Source: Muribaculaceae bacterium (GTDB lineage Bacteria; Bacteroidota; Bacteroidia; Bacteroidales; Muribaculaceae). From it: DNA of 6,433 nucleotides. Positions 1-6,433 of this stretch are shown here, one piece after another. The translations under genes were made by a program, and so were the position numbers. The notes beneath the pieces are model-generated. The model was not told where the DNA came from. It made no database searches and saw nothing but the letters and a program-made list of their open reading frames with translations. The stretch is taken from assembly GCA_020026215.1 (NCBI GenBank), contig JAHHQT010000101.1:1-6433 (forward strand), in the 5' to 3' direction. Positions within the stretch are counted from its first letter, which is position 1; the number at the start of each line of letters is the position of its first letter.

Positions 1-1606
1 CTTCCATACGGTGGAATGCAGTACATTTACCTCCTTCTCCACGCAACGGAGAACAGAACATGGCAATATCGTCAGCTCCTGTATCGGAACTGTTGTTTGG
101 AATTCCGCTGACAGAAACGAAGAACGCCTTGTCTTTCGGTAGAGCAACTGGAGTGGCAAAGGTGAACAATGTCTTTTCGAAAGTAGTTTCAGAATATTGT
201 AAGTCTTTTGCCAAAACTTTTGCGCTACCCAATGAAGCACCAGGCATGCCTTTTTCATCTTCGGTCAAGATAGACACGGTGATTTCAGCATTTGGAGTAA
301 TGGTATTAACAGAAGCGAAGTAAATACCTACACTCTTGATTTCAGCATCCACACGAGGAGCAACAAATTTTTCTGCAAAATCAGTCATGCCCAACCAGTT
401 TGAACCACCATAATAGCCATAGAAACCTAAAGCAACAGGATTTAATTGAGTATTTTCTTCAACAGAGATGTTCCAAATTTCATTCTCGCCCCCGGCTTGA
501 ACAGCATATTGCAGAGTAGAAGTGTTGATTCCCACACCGTTTGACACACGCAATGACAAACTATAGACACCCTTATTCGTATATTGTACTACAGGATTTT
601 GTTCTGAAGATTTCGGGTGATTAGTTCCCGGCAATTGCCATTCCCATTTTGTAGGGAAACCTTTAGACAAATCACGGAAAGTCACATCCGCATTTAATGG
701 AACCAAGCAGCCCACCCATGGAGACAAGTAGCCCTCTTCAGGCAAACCGATAACAGAAGTCGGAGCAACCTCTTTTACGACGACATACCCCACACGTTCT
801 TTAGCAGCTGAGTTGACATCGTCGCTGACAGTCAATTTCACCTTGAAAGTACCTTTTTGATTATAGGTTACGATTGGGTTACGTTCTGTTGAAGTGGCAG
901 GAGTACCGCCTTCAAATTCCCAATTCCATTTCAAAGCACCTGTGGATTGGTCTGAGAAGTGCACAGATTCTCCCACACCAATTTCGGCATGAGCATTATC
1001 GCTTACATCTTGTTTTGAGATGCGCAATCCGTCAATCAACAAGTCTTCACCGCCAATACCTGCATAATGGAATCTCAATTTCACATTCTTTCCTGCATAA
1101 GCAGAAAGGTCGATAGTGAACTTTTCCCAGTTCGGGCCATCAAAGCCCACTTCCTGTGCCCAGTCAAAAGCATTGAACAGAACATCTTCCTTATTGGTTT
1201 CTGCATCAATCACCGAGAAAGTCCAAGGCGCGCTGAACAAGAACACGCCACTAAAACAAGCATAGAACTCACATTGTGAATTCGGTTGAATAGCTATTAC
1301 CGGAGAAGTAGCCTTCTCGTCTGAAGTATTTTTTTCATCATATCTGATTGCCAAAGACAATTTACTTTCACTGTCAAATACTGTAAAATCAGGCAATCCC
1401 TTAATGTAAGGCTTGTCCACAAAATGCCAAGTATTTACAGGGTTAATTCCCTCGAATACCCATGTATTGGCTTCTTGAGAGTCAAAGCCCTCACTATAAT
1501 ACTTTGTCATGGCCTCCGCTGCCGAAAAATCAGCCTTCAGCCCCTGTCCGTTTGCGTATATTCCCAAACACAAGGACAAGAATACAAGTAGTAACCTTTT
1601 CTTCAT
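1..1606 (-). CDS. Secreted choice-of-anchor-J / tandem PKD-domain protein, C-terminus beyond the window
   Basis: This open frame starts at ATG 1606-1604 and stays open to the left edge, giving 535 residues without a stop. Residues 1-21 form a signal peptide: MKKR, a leucine-rich core, then a probable cleavage near YANGQ. Residues about 36-197 resemble a choice-of-anchor J (MAM/jelly-roll-like) domain, opening YYSEGFD and closing with NWEKFTIDLSAYAGKNV and GEDLLIDGLRI. Two PKD-like Ig folds follow, at about 200-278 and 283-370. Their cores (226-264 and 320-358) align without gaps, with 16 of 39 residues identical, including KWxW, ExNPxVxY and KG. Residues 376-535 look like a beta-sandwich common in Bacteroidetes secreted proteins (VGIYFASVN, ITVSIL, FFVSVSG). 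No catalytic motif is visible, so binding or adhesion is an inference. A type IX or other sorting tail would lie outside the window. The gene starts 29 bases after prfB with no terminator between them, so co-transcription is plausible. The start lacks a Shine-Dalgarno sequence. Confidence 0.85.
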   Translation of the reverse strand, partial: MKKRLLLVFLSLCLGIYANGQGLKADFSAAEAMTKYYSEGFDSQEANTWVFEGINPVNTWHFVDKPYIKGLPDFTVFDSESKLSLAIRYDEKNTSDEKATSPVIAIQPNSQCEFYACFSGVFLFSAPWTFSVIDAETNKEDVLFNAFDWAQEVGFDGPNWEKFTIDLSAYAGKNVKLRFHYAGIGGEDLLIDGLRISKQDVSDNAHAEIGVGESVHFSDQSTGALKWNWEFEGGTPATSTERNPIVTYNQKGTFKVKLTVSDDVNSAAKERVGYVVVKEVAPTSVIGLPEEGYLSPWVGCLVPLNADVTFRDLSKGFPTKWEWQLPGTNHPKSSEQNPVVQYTNKGVYSLSLRVSNGVGINTSTLQYAVQAGGENEIWNISVEENTQLNPVALGFYGYYGGSNWLGMTDFAEKFVAPRVDAEIKSVGIYFASVNTITPNAEITVSILTEDEKGMPGASLGSAKVLAKDLQYSETTFEKTLFTFATPVALPKDKAFFVSVSGIPNNSSDTGADDIAMFCSPLRGEGGKCTAFHRME

Positions 1607-1635
1607 AATCGTTTCTAATTATCAGTATTTGTAAA

Positions 1636-2752
1636 TTAATAATCCTCTTGTGAGAATTCCATCAAGTAAGCCTTGATAAATCCGTCAATTTTACCATCCA
1701 TCACTCCTGCAACATCCGAAGTCTGGAATCCTGTTCTGTGGTCCTTCACACGGCGGTCATCGAATACATAACTGCGAATTTGCGAACCCCATTCAATTTT
1801 CTTTTTGCCTGCCTCGATTTTGCGACGTTCTGCCATACGGCGTTGCAATTCCATGTCGTACAACTGTGAGCGCAAAAGACGCATGGCATTTTCGCGGTTA
1901 TCCAACTGTGAACGAGTCTCCGTATTTTCAATTAAAATTTCACGTTCTTCACCAGTGTCCGGATCTTTGTAGTTATAGCGTAAACGCACACCCGTTTCCA
2001 CCTTGTTGACGTTTTGTCCTCCTGCTCCACCACTTCGGAAAGTATCCCAAGTAATGTCGGCAGGATTGATATATACGTCAATCGTATCATCGACCAACGG
2101 AGTGACAAACACCGATGCAAATGAGGTCATGCGCTTTCCTTGGGCATTGAATGGAGAAACACGCACCAAACGATGCACACCGTTTTCACTCTTCAAGTAA
2201 CCATACGCCAAATCACCATCCACTTGGATAGTTACCGACTTGATACCGGCTTCATCGCCTTCCACCAAATGCACGATAGTGGTCTTATATCCGTTTGTCT
2301 CGCACCAACGCAGATACATACGCATCAGCATTGATGCCCAGTCCTGGCTTTCAGTACCGCCTGCGCCGGAATTGATTTTCAAAACCGCACCCAGTTTATC
2401 TTCCTCCCTACGGAGCATATTTCGTAGTTCCACCTCCTCAAAACGATGTATGAGGTTGGCATACATTTCATCCAATTCTTCTTCGGACAATAACCCTTCT
2501 TTCACAAAATCGAAACCAAGGGACAATTCGTCCGTCATTTTTTCCAATTCCTCGTAACTGTCTATCCAATAATGAAGTTCCTTCACCTTGCGCATCTGCT
2601 TTTCTGCTGCTTTTTGGTCATCCCAAAAGTTAGGGACGTGTGTGCGCAATTCCTCTTCTTCTACTTCAATCTTTTTATTGTCGATGTCAAAGATACCTCC
2701 TCAACGCTAACTTGCGTTCTTCAGTCTCTTTCAATTGTTCAGCTGTAATCAT
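1636..2752 (-). CDS. prfB: Peptide chain release factor 2 (RF2), expressed through a programmed +1 frameshift
   Basis: RF2 recognises UGA and UAA stop codons in the ribosomal A site and triggers hydrolysis of peptidyl-tRNA. The zero frame starts at ATG 2752-2750 and encodes 21 residues (MITAEQLKETEERK...RRYL) before an in-frame TGA at 2689-2687. Skipping base T2689 joins 2752-2690 to 2688-1636 and gives 371 residues, close to the 365 of E. coli RF2. The N-terminal helical domain covers roughly residues 1-110. The stop-codon-reading SPF tripeptide, diagnostic of RF2 rather than RF1 (PxT), is at 199-201 within GVHRLVRVSPFNAQGKRMTS. The catalytic GGQ is at 244-246 within SGGAGGQNVNKVETGVRL. The position equivalent to E. 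coli residue 246, a Thr in K-12 that lowers activity, is Ser240 here. The frame continues to TAA at 1638-1636. A start at TTG 2649 is possible on paper but would delete 34 conserved-region residues. The true start is preceded by an AT-rich leader with no Shine-Dalgarno sequence. Confidence 0.96.
2686..2701 (-). promoter_or_regulatory. prfB: RF2 programmed +1 frameshift site
   Basis: Read on the minus strand, the site is AGGAGG TAT CTT TGA C. It has an internal Shine-Dalgarno-like AGGAGG (2701-2696), a three-base spacer, the slippery CTT (2692-2690), the stop TGA (2689-2687) and a following C. E. coli prfB has the same arrangement, AGGGGG TAT CTT TGA C. In the known mechanism, low RF2 slows termination at the weak UGAC context. 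The tRNA-Leu then slips from CUU to UUU, and the ribosome continues in the +1 frame, so RF2 level controls its own synthesis. Reading continues smoothly as DIDNKKIEVEEEEL into the long RF2 frame, so this is regulated recoding rather than a broken gene. Confidence 0.96.
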
Positions 2753-2801
2753 TAATTTATATTTAAATTTTTGCGAATATCGCGATTTTCTATCAATTTG
2801 A

Positions 2802-2809
2802 CAAATAAA
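2802..2809 (-). promoter_or_regulatory. Possible prfB promoter -7 box (one mismatch)
   Basis: The minus strand reads TTTATTTG, which matches the Bacteroidetes -7 consensus TAnnTTTG except at the second base. It lies about 50 bases before the prfB ATG. Upstream there is only a weak -33 candidate (GTTTC about 17-18 bases away), where the consensus is TTTG. The placement is sensible for a divergent gene, but the match is imperfect and the region is AT-rich, so chance similarity is a real possibility. Confidence 0.3.
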
Positions 2810-2843
2810 CGCATATAAAAGTTAAGGAAACGAATTCAATTAA

Positions 2844-2855
2844 ATAATTAATTAT
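2844..2855. repeat. AT-only 12-base perfect palindrome between prfB and bipA
   Basis: ATAATTAATTAT reads the same on both strands. It sits upstream of both divergent genes, about 35 bases outside the putative prfB -7 box and about 63 bases before the bipA -7 box. It could be an operator half-site pair or simply AT-rich promoter DNA. Nothing else in the sequence supports a regulator. The rest of the 197-base gap (2753-2949) holds only promoter-like boxes and a short inverted repeat (GCGA-ATA-TCGC, 2773-2783) in the prfB leader. Confidence 0.25.
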
Positions 2856-2918
2856 GTTAAAATGAAAAATATGATGATGTTTTCTTTCGATATATGTCAA
2901 ATGTTTATAAAAAAATCG

Positions 2919-2926
2919 TAATTTTG
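2919..2926 (+). promoter_or_regulatory. Probable bipA promoter -7 box
   Basis: TAATTTTG is an exact match to the Bacteroidetes -7 element TAnnTTTG. It lies 23 bases before the bipA ATG, so the leader would be short, roughly 15-20 bases. No convincing TTTG -33 element is present at the usual 19-21 base spacing; TGTC at 2895-2898 is the nearest candidate. The leader has no Shine-Dalgarno sequence, as is usual in this phylum. Confidence 0.5.
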
Positions 2927-2949
2927 CACCAAAATAGGTTTAGTGTTAT

Positions 2950-4749
2950 ATGCAGAATATTAGAAACATCGCCATTATAGCCCATGTGGACCATGGGAAG
3001 ACAACAGTGGTCGACAAAATGTTGCTTGCAGGAAATTTGTTCCGCGACAACCAGTCAACAGGTGAGTTGTTATTGGATAATAACGATCTTGAAAGAGAAA
3101 GAGGTATAACTATTCTTTCTAAAAACGTATCAATTAACTACAAAGGTTATAAAATCAACATCATTGACACTCCGGGGCACTCTGACTTCGGTGGTGAAGT
3201 AGAACGTGTGTTGAACATGGCAGACGGATGTTTGCTATTGGTTGACGCATTTGAAGGCCCAATGCCTCAAACTCGTTTCGTATTGCAAAAGGCAATTTCA
3301 ATGGGATTGAAACCTATCGTAGTCATCAATAAGGTAGATAAACCTAACTGTCGTCCTGACGAAGTTAACGAAATGGTATTCGATTTGATGTTCAATCTTG
3401 ACGCAACTGAAGAGCAATTGGATTTCCCTACTCTTTATGGTTCAGCTAAACAAGGCTGGATGAGCGAAGATTGGCGCAAACCAACAGACACTATTACTCC
3501 GCTTCTTGACGCAATCATCAAATATATCCCGGAACCACAAGTTTTGGAAGGTGACGCACAAATGCTTATCACTTCATTAGACTACTCTTCATACGTAGGT
3601 CGTATCGCCATCGGTCGTGTTCACCGTGGTGAATTGAAAGAAGGCATGGATGTCGCAGTTTGTAAAAAAGACGGCTCTATCTCAAAACAACGCATCAAAG
3701 AATTGCACGTGTTTGAAGGTATGGGACGCAAGAAAGTACAAAGCGTCAAATCAGGTGACATCTGCGCATTGGTAGGTATTGAAGGTTTCGAAATCGGTGA
3801 TACAGTAACAGTGGTTGACAATCCAGAACCACTTCCTCGTATCGCAATCGACGAACCTACAATGTCAATGACATTTACAATCAACGATTCTCCTTTCTTT
3901 GGTAAAGACGGTAAATTCGTCACTTCACGCCACATCGCTGAACGTTTGGAACGTGAATTGGACAAGAACCTTGCTTTGCGTGTGAAGAAAGAACCTCACG
4001 AAGACGTTTGGACAGTATTCGGACGTGGTGTACTTCACTTGTCAGTACTTATCGAAACAATGCGTCGTGAAGGTTACGAATTACAAGTTGGACAACCTCA
4101 AGTTATCATCAAGGAAATTGACGGTGTGAAATGCGAACCGGTTGAATTGATGACCGTAAATGTTCCCGAAGAATATTCAAGCAAAATTATCGATATGGTT
4201 ACTCGCCGTCGTGGTGATTTGGTTTCTATGGAAACACAAAACGACCGAATCCAAATGGAATTCCACATTCCTTCACGCGGTATCATCGGTTTGCGTAACA
4301 ACGTGCTTACAGCATCTGCCGGTGAAGCTATCATGTCACACCAATTCTTGGAATACCAACCTTGGAAGGGTGATATCGAACGCCGTACAAACGGTTCTTT
4401 GATTGCTATGGAATCAGGTACAGCCTACGCATACGCAATTGACAAACTACAAGACCGTGGCCGTTTCTTCATCTTCCCGCAAGAAGAAGTTTACGCAGGA
4501 CAAGTAGTTGGTGAAAATGCGAAAGACAATGATATCGTAGTCAATGTAACTAAATCCAAGAAATTGACCAATATGCGTGCTTCAGGTTCTGATGATAAAG
4601 CAAGAATCATTCCTCCTGTAGTATTCAGCTTGGAAGAAGCATTGGAATACATCAAGGCTGACGAATACGTGGAAGTGACTCCAAACCACATCCGTTTGCG
4701 TAAAATCATCCTTGACGAGTTGGAAAGAAAACGCGCTAACAAAAACTAA
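2950..4749 (+). CDS. bipA: Ribosome-associated translational GTPase BipA/TypA
   Basis: The protein is 599 residues; E. coli BipA has 607. BipA/TypA is a translation-factor GTPase related to EF-G and LepA. It binds the 70S ribosome, supports 50S assembly especially in the cold, and affects stress and virulence traits. All G motifs are intact: G1 AHVDHGKTT at 11-19, G2 RGIT at 51-54 inside the ERERGITI motif, G3 DTPGH at 73-77, G4 NKVD at 127-130 and G5 SAK at 165-167. A beta-barrel domain II follows at about 200-290, then EF-G-like domains III and V (including RRGDLVSM and [15 protein letters not shown]). The BipA-specific C-terminal domain contains the [26 protein letters not shown] and [16 protein letters not shown] motifs, which exclude EF-G and LepA. 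Codon use looks strongly biased (CGT for Arg, GGT for Gly, GAA for Glu), suggesting high expression. The ATG start matches the family N-terminus. A strong terminator follows, so it is probably transcribed alone. Confidence 0.97.
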   Translation: MQNIRNIAIIAHVDHGKTTVVDKMLLAGNLFRDNQSTGELLLDNNDLERERGITILSKNVSINYKGYKINIIDTPGHSDFGGEVERVLNMADGCLLLVDAFEGPMPQTRFVLQKAISMGLKPIVVINKVDKPNCRPDEVNEMVFDLMFNLDATEEQLDFPTLYGSAKQGWMSEDWRKPTDTITPLLDAIIKYIPEPQVLEGDAQMLITSLDYSSYVGRIAIGRVHRGELKEGMDVAVCKKDGSISKQRIKELHVFEGMGRKKVQSVKSGDICALVGIEGFEIGDTVTVVDNPEPLPRIAIDEPTMSMTFTINDSPFFGKDGKFVTSRHIAERLERELDKNLALRVKKEPHEDVWTVFGRGVLHLSVLIETMRREGYELQVGQPQVIIKEIDGVKCEPVELMTVNVPEEYSSKIIDMVTRRRGDLVSMETQNDRIQMEFHIPSRGIIGLRNNVLTASAGEAIMSHQFLEYQPWKGDIERRTNGSLIAMESGTAYAYAIDKLQDRGRFFIFPQEEVYAGQVVGENAKDNDIVVNVTKSKKLTNMRASGSDDKARIIPPVVFSLEEALEYIKADEYVEVTPNHIRLRKIILDELERKRANKN

Positions 4750-4769
4750 TTTCAGTTTTTCTATAATAC

Positions 4770-4806
4770 AAAGGAGATTCTTCAGACGAAGAATCTCCTT
4801 TTTTAT
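4770..4806 (+). terminator. Rho-independent terminator after bipA
   Basis: A perfect 13-base-pair stem (AAGGAGATTCTTC at 4771-4783 with GAAGAATCTCCTT at 4788-4800) encloses an AGAC loop. One further A-T pair (4770/4801) can extend it. The stem runs straight into a T tract at 4799-4804. It starts about 20 bases after the bipA stop. The reverse strand lacks a comparable T tract, so it acts on plus-strand transcription and separates bipA from dacB. Confidence 0.93.
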
Positions 4807-4861
4807 TGCACCTATGCCAACAAACATCACACGGTTGTTATCATCTTAAGATTTTATATAT

Positions 4862-4869
4862 TATCTTTG
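4862..4869 (+). promoter_or_regulatory. Probable dacB promoter -7 box
   Basis: TATCTTTG matches the Bacteroidetes -7 element TAnnTTTG exactly. It lies between the bipA terminator and dacB, 82 bases before the ATG. That implies a leader of roughly 75 bases, A-rich near the start codon and without a Shine-Dalgarno sequence. The -33 element is weak: TTGT at 4835-4838 is 23 bases away, slightly beyond the usual spacing. Confidence 0.5.
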
Positions 4870-4951
4870 TAAAGAATGGCGTAAAGTATCACAAACGAGA
4901 ACGGACTGTCATTCGAAAACACTATTGCAAACTACTAAATTCTAAAACAAC

Positions 4952-6373
4952 ATGAAATTTTCATCAAAAATATCTCTACTCCTTATTTGCCTTACTTTTG
5001 TCAATCTCGCATGGGCAAATGAGAAGATGGACTCTGCCATTATCAACTTCGTACAATCAAAAGCCATGAAGGATGCCAGAGTGGGAGTATGTGTATTGGA
5101 CATCAAGGAAAACAAGATGCTTTCCAGTGTAAACAAGGACTCTCTGATTATCCCGGCATCCATTACCAAAACGATTTCATCAGCCACTGCATTGAAAGCA
5201 TGGACTCCCAGCTATAAATTCAAAACCGAAGTCAGCATCGACGGTATCGTGAATTTTGGAACATTGGACGGAAACCTTATCATCAAGGCAGGATTGGACC
5301 CTACGTTGGAATCCCGCCACTTTGCCGAGGACTATTCTTTCGTCACTCAATGTGTGAAAGCCATCAAATATGCAGGCATCAAAAAAATCAAGGGTAAAAT
5401 CATCATTGACTCCGACATCTATCCAGAACCGACCATCCCTGCATGCTGGGACGATTCAGATATCGCAGAAGAATACGGAGCAGGTGCCCATGCATTAAAC
5501 TATGCGGACAACCTTTGTTCCATCATCGTTGACTTGTCAGGCCACAAAGCCCGCATCATTGATACTATTCCTCACCAAAAGCGCTTACGCATCGACAACC
5601 GCATGAGTATTTCCAAAGAACGCAAGGCAAGAAGATACCCATCAGCATTCCGTAAGAAAAACAGTTGCAAATTGACACTAAAAGGCGACTTGCGCCGTCA
5701 GGAAATGCCGATTGAAGTGTTCACCACTACTCCTGACCCTGCAGATGCTTTGAGTTGCGACTTGAAAGATGTATTGTCATTCGAAGGTACTACTGTCGAA
5801 GACAAGAATTTGAAAAGAGGCTTGGTCTCACAACATTTGCTGACCTACGAATCTCCAGAATTGAAGGACATCGTAGCTTCCCTATTGGAAAGAAGTGACA
5901 ATATGTTTGCCGAAGCAGTTTTACGCACACTTGGCATTGACGAACAAGGCGTAACTTCCCGCCAAAATTCCATCGACAACGAATACCGCATTTTGACTGA
6001 ATGGGGTGTTGACACCACAGGTCAAATCCTATACGACGGCTCGGGACTTTCTCGCAGCAACCACTATTCTCCTGCATTCTTGGCAAGCATTCTAAGAAAC
6101 TGTCAAGTAGATGAAAGTTTGGGCGGAATATTCCCTACTCTATTTCCGAAAGTAGGTATGGAAGGCACCGTGAAAAAATTGTTGAAAGGAACTCCATTGG
6201 AAGGCAAATTGGTATTGAAGTCAGGCAGTATGACCCGAGTTCAATGTTATGCAGGCTACTATCCACTGGAAGATCCCAAATATGTGGTCGTGATGATGAC
6301 CAACGGTTTCAAATGCAATCATGAAACTTTGAAGAAACAAATCGAACGATTATTCCTTGAACTATTCATCTAA
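4952..6373 (+). CDS. dacB: D-alanyl-D-alanine carboxypeptidase/endopeptidase, PBP4 type (peptidase family S13)
   Basis: The 473 residues match the usual size of DacB/PBP4 (477 in E. coli). These periplasmic serine enzymes remove the terminal D-Ala from peptidoglycan pentapeptides and cut 4-3 cross-links. They also bind penicillin. An N-terminal signal peptide (MKFSSKISLLLICLTFVNLAWA, probable cut before NE) indicates export. The three active-site motifs appear in order: SxxK as S70-I-T-K73 (nucleophile Ser70, base Lys73), SxN as S315-D-N317, and K423-S-G425 in the place of the usual KTG. The long stretch between the first two motifs (about 95-290) corresponds to the inserted domains II and III that distinguish S13 from other low-mass PBPs. 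The family motif YDGSGLSRSN is at 361-370. The ATG at 4952 is chosen because it opens the signal peptide. The gene stands alone between the bipA terminator and a possible new promoter downstream. Family assignment is firm; the balance of carboxy- and endopeptidase activity cannot be read from sequence. Confidence 0.95.
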   Translation: MKFSSKISLLLICLTFVNLAWANEKMDSAIINFVQSKAMKDARVGVCVLDIKENKMLSSVNKDSLIIPASITKTISSATALKAWTPSYKFKTEVSIDGIVNFGTLDGNLIIKAGLDPTLESRHFAEDYSFVTQCVKAIKYAGIKKIKGKIIIDSDIYPEPTIPACWDDSDIAEEYGAGAHALNYADNLCSIIVDLSGHKARIIDTIPHQKRLRIDNRMSISKERKARRYPSAFRKKNSCKLTLKGDLRRQEMPIEVFTTTPDPADALSCDLKDVLSFEGTTVEDKNLKRGLVSQHLLTYESPELKDIVASLLERSDNMFAEAVLRTLGIDEQGVTSRQNSIDNEYRILTEWGVDTTGQILYDGSGLSRSNHYSPAFLASILRNCQVDESLGGIFPTLFPKVGMEGTVKKLLKGTPLEGKLVLKSGSMTRVQCYAGYYPLEDPKYVVVMMTNGFKCNHETLKKQIERLFLELFI

Positions 6374-6414
6374 AATTAGGAATTGGCGATATTCCATTTT
6401 TGAAAAATTTTTTC

Positions 6415-6422
6415 TATGTTTG
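6415..6422 (+). promoter_or_regulatory. Promoter-like -7 box at the right edge
   Basis: TATGTTTG matches TAnnTTTG exactly, 41 bases after the dacB stop and 11 bases before the window ends. It could drive a gene lying outside the window to the right. TTTG at 6399-6402 is too close (12 bases) to be a normal -33 element, so support rests on the single box and its intergenic position. No hairpin terminator for dacB is visible in the remaining bases. Confidence 0.35.
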
Positions 6423-6433
6423 TAACATTGTAA

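Noticed and set aside
24..36. AAGGAGGT shortly before an ATG on the minus strand, resembling a strong ribosome binding site
   Set aside because: It is the coding sequence for Gly-Glu-Gly-Gly-Lys inside the PKD protein. The ATG is out of frame, only three bases from GGAGG, and the frame leaves the window before it can be judged.
60..323. 87-residue plus-strand open frame, and similar short plus-strand frames at 874-1279
   Set aside because: They lie opposite the PKD-protein frame, which has a signal peptide and recognisable domains through this whole stretch; they look like antisense shadows.
2003..2557. Short plus-strand frames opposite prfB
   Set aside because: They are antisense to highly conserved RF2 sequence and have no start signals or recognisable content.
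2686..2752. prfB as a pseudogene or sequencing frameshift
   Set aside because: The break falls exactly at the classical RF2 recoding signal, and the downstream frame is intact with SPF and GGQ, so the shift is programmed.
3621..4830. Several minus-strand frames of 78-114 residues across bipA and its terminator
   Set aside because: They mirror the biased codon use of bipA; the last one runs through the terminator hairpin and has no plausible promoter or leader.
1..6433. Mobile element, CRISPR array, tRNA/rRNA, toxin-antitoxin or defence system
   Set aside because: I saw no transposase, terminal repeats, direct-repeat array, cloverleaf-forming sequence or small paired genes; all long frames are accounted for by four ordinary genes.

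Overview
The window reads as ordinary core chromosome of a member of the Bacteroidota, most likely order Bacteroidales. Three things point there: promoter-like TAnnTTTG boxes (the Bacteroidetes -7 element) in the intergenic gaps, start codons preceded by AT-rich leaders without a Shine-Dalgarno sequence, and a secreted choice-of-anchor-J/PKD protein of a type common in that phylum. The genus cannot be settled from the sequence alone.

Layout. On the minus strand, reading right to left, prfB (peptide chain release factor 2, 2752 to 1636) is followed after 29 bases by a large secreted PKD-domain protein. That gene starts at 1606 and runs off the left edge, so 535 residues are visible. On the plus strand are bipA/typA (2950-4749), a strong intrinsic terminator (about 4770-4806), and dacB (4952-6373), a PBP4-type D-Ala-D-Ala carboxypeptidase/endopeptidase. 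A 197-base AT-rich divergent region (2753-2949) separates prfB from bipA. A last promoter-like box at 6415-6422 probably serves a gene beyond the right edge.

The most informative element is the programmed +1 frameshift site early in prfB (2701-2686 on the minus strand). It has an internal AGGAGG, a three-base spacer and CTT TGA C, as in the classical RF2 autoregulatory site. The full protein is 371 residues, 21 from the zero frame and 350 from the shifted frame. Without the shift, the N-terminus would be missed and the gene called from a false TTG start.

The genes do not form one pathway. prfB and bipA both concern translation and are divergently transcribed. dacB trims or cleaves peptidoglycan in the periplasm and has its own promoter-like box after a terminator. 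The PKD protein is probably exported and surface-exposed or secreted. I found no mobile element, CRISPR array, RNA gene or defence system, and I do not think the window holds a new system.
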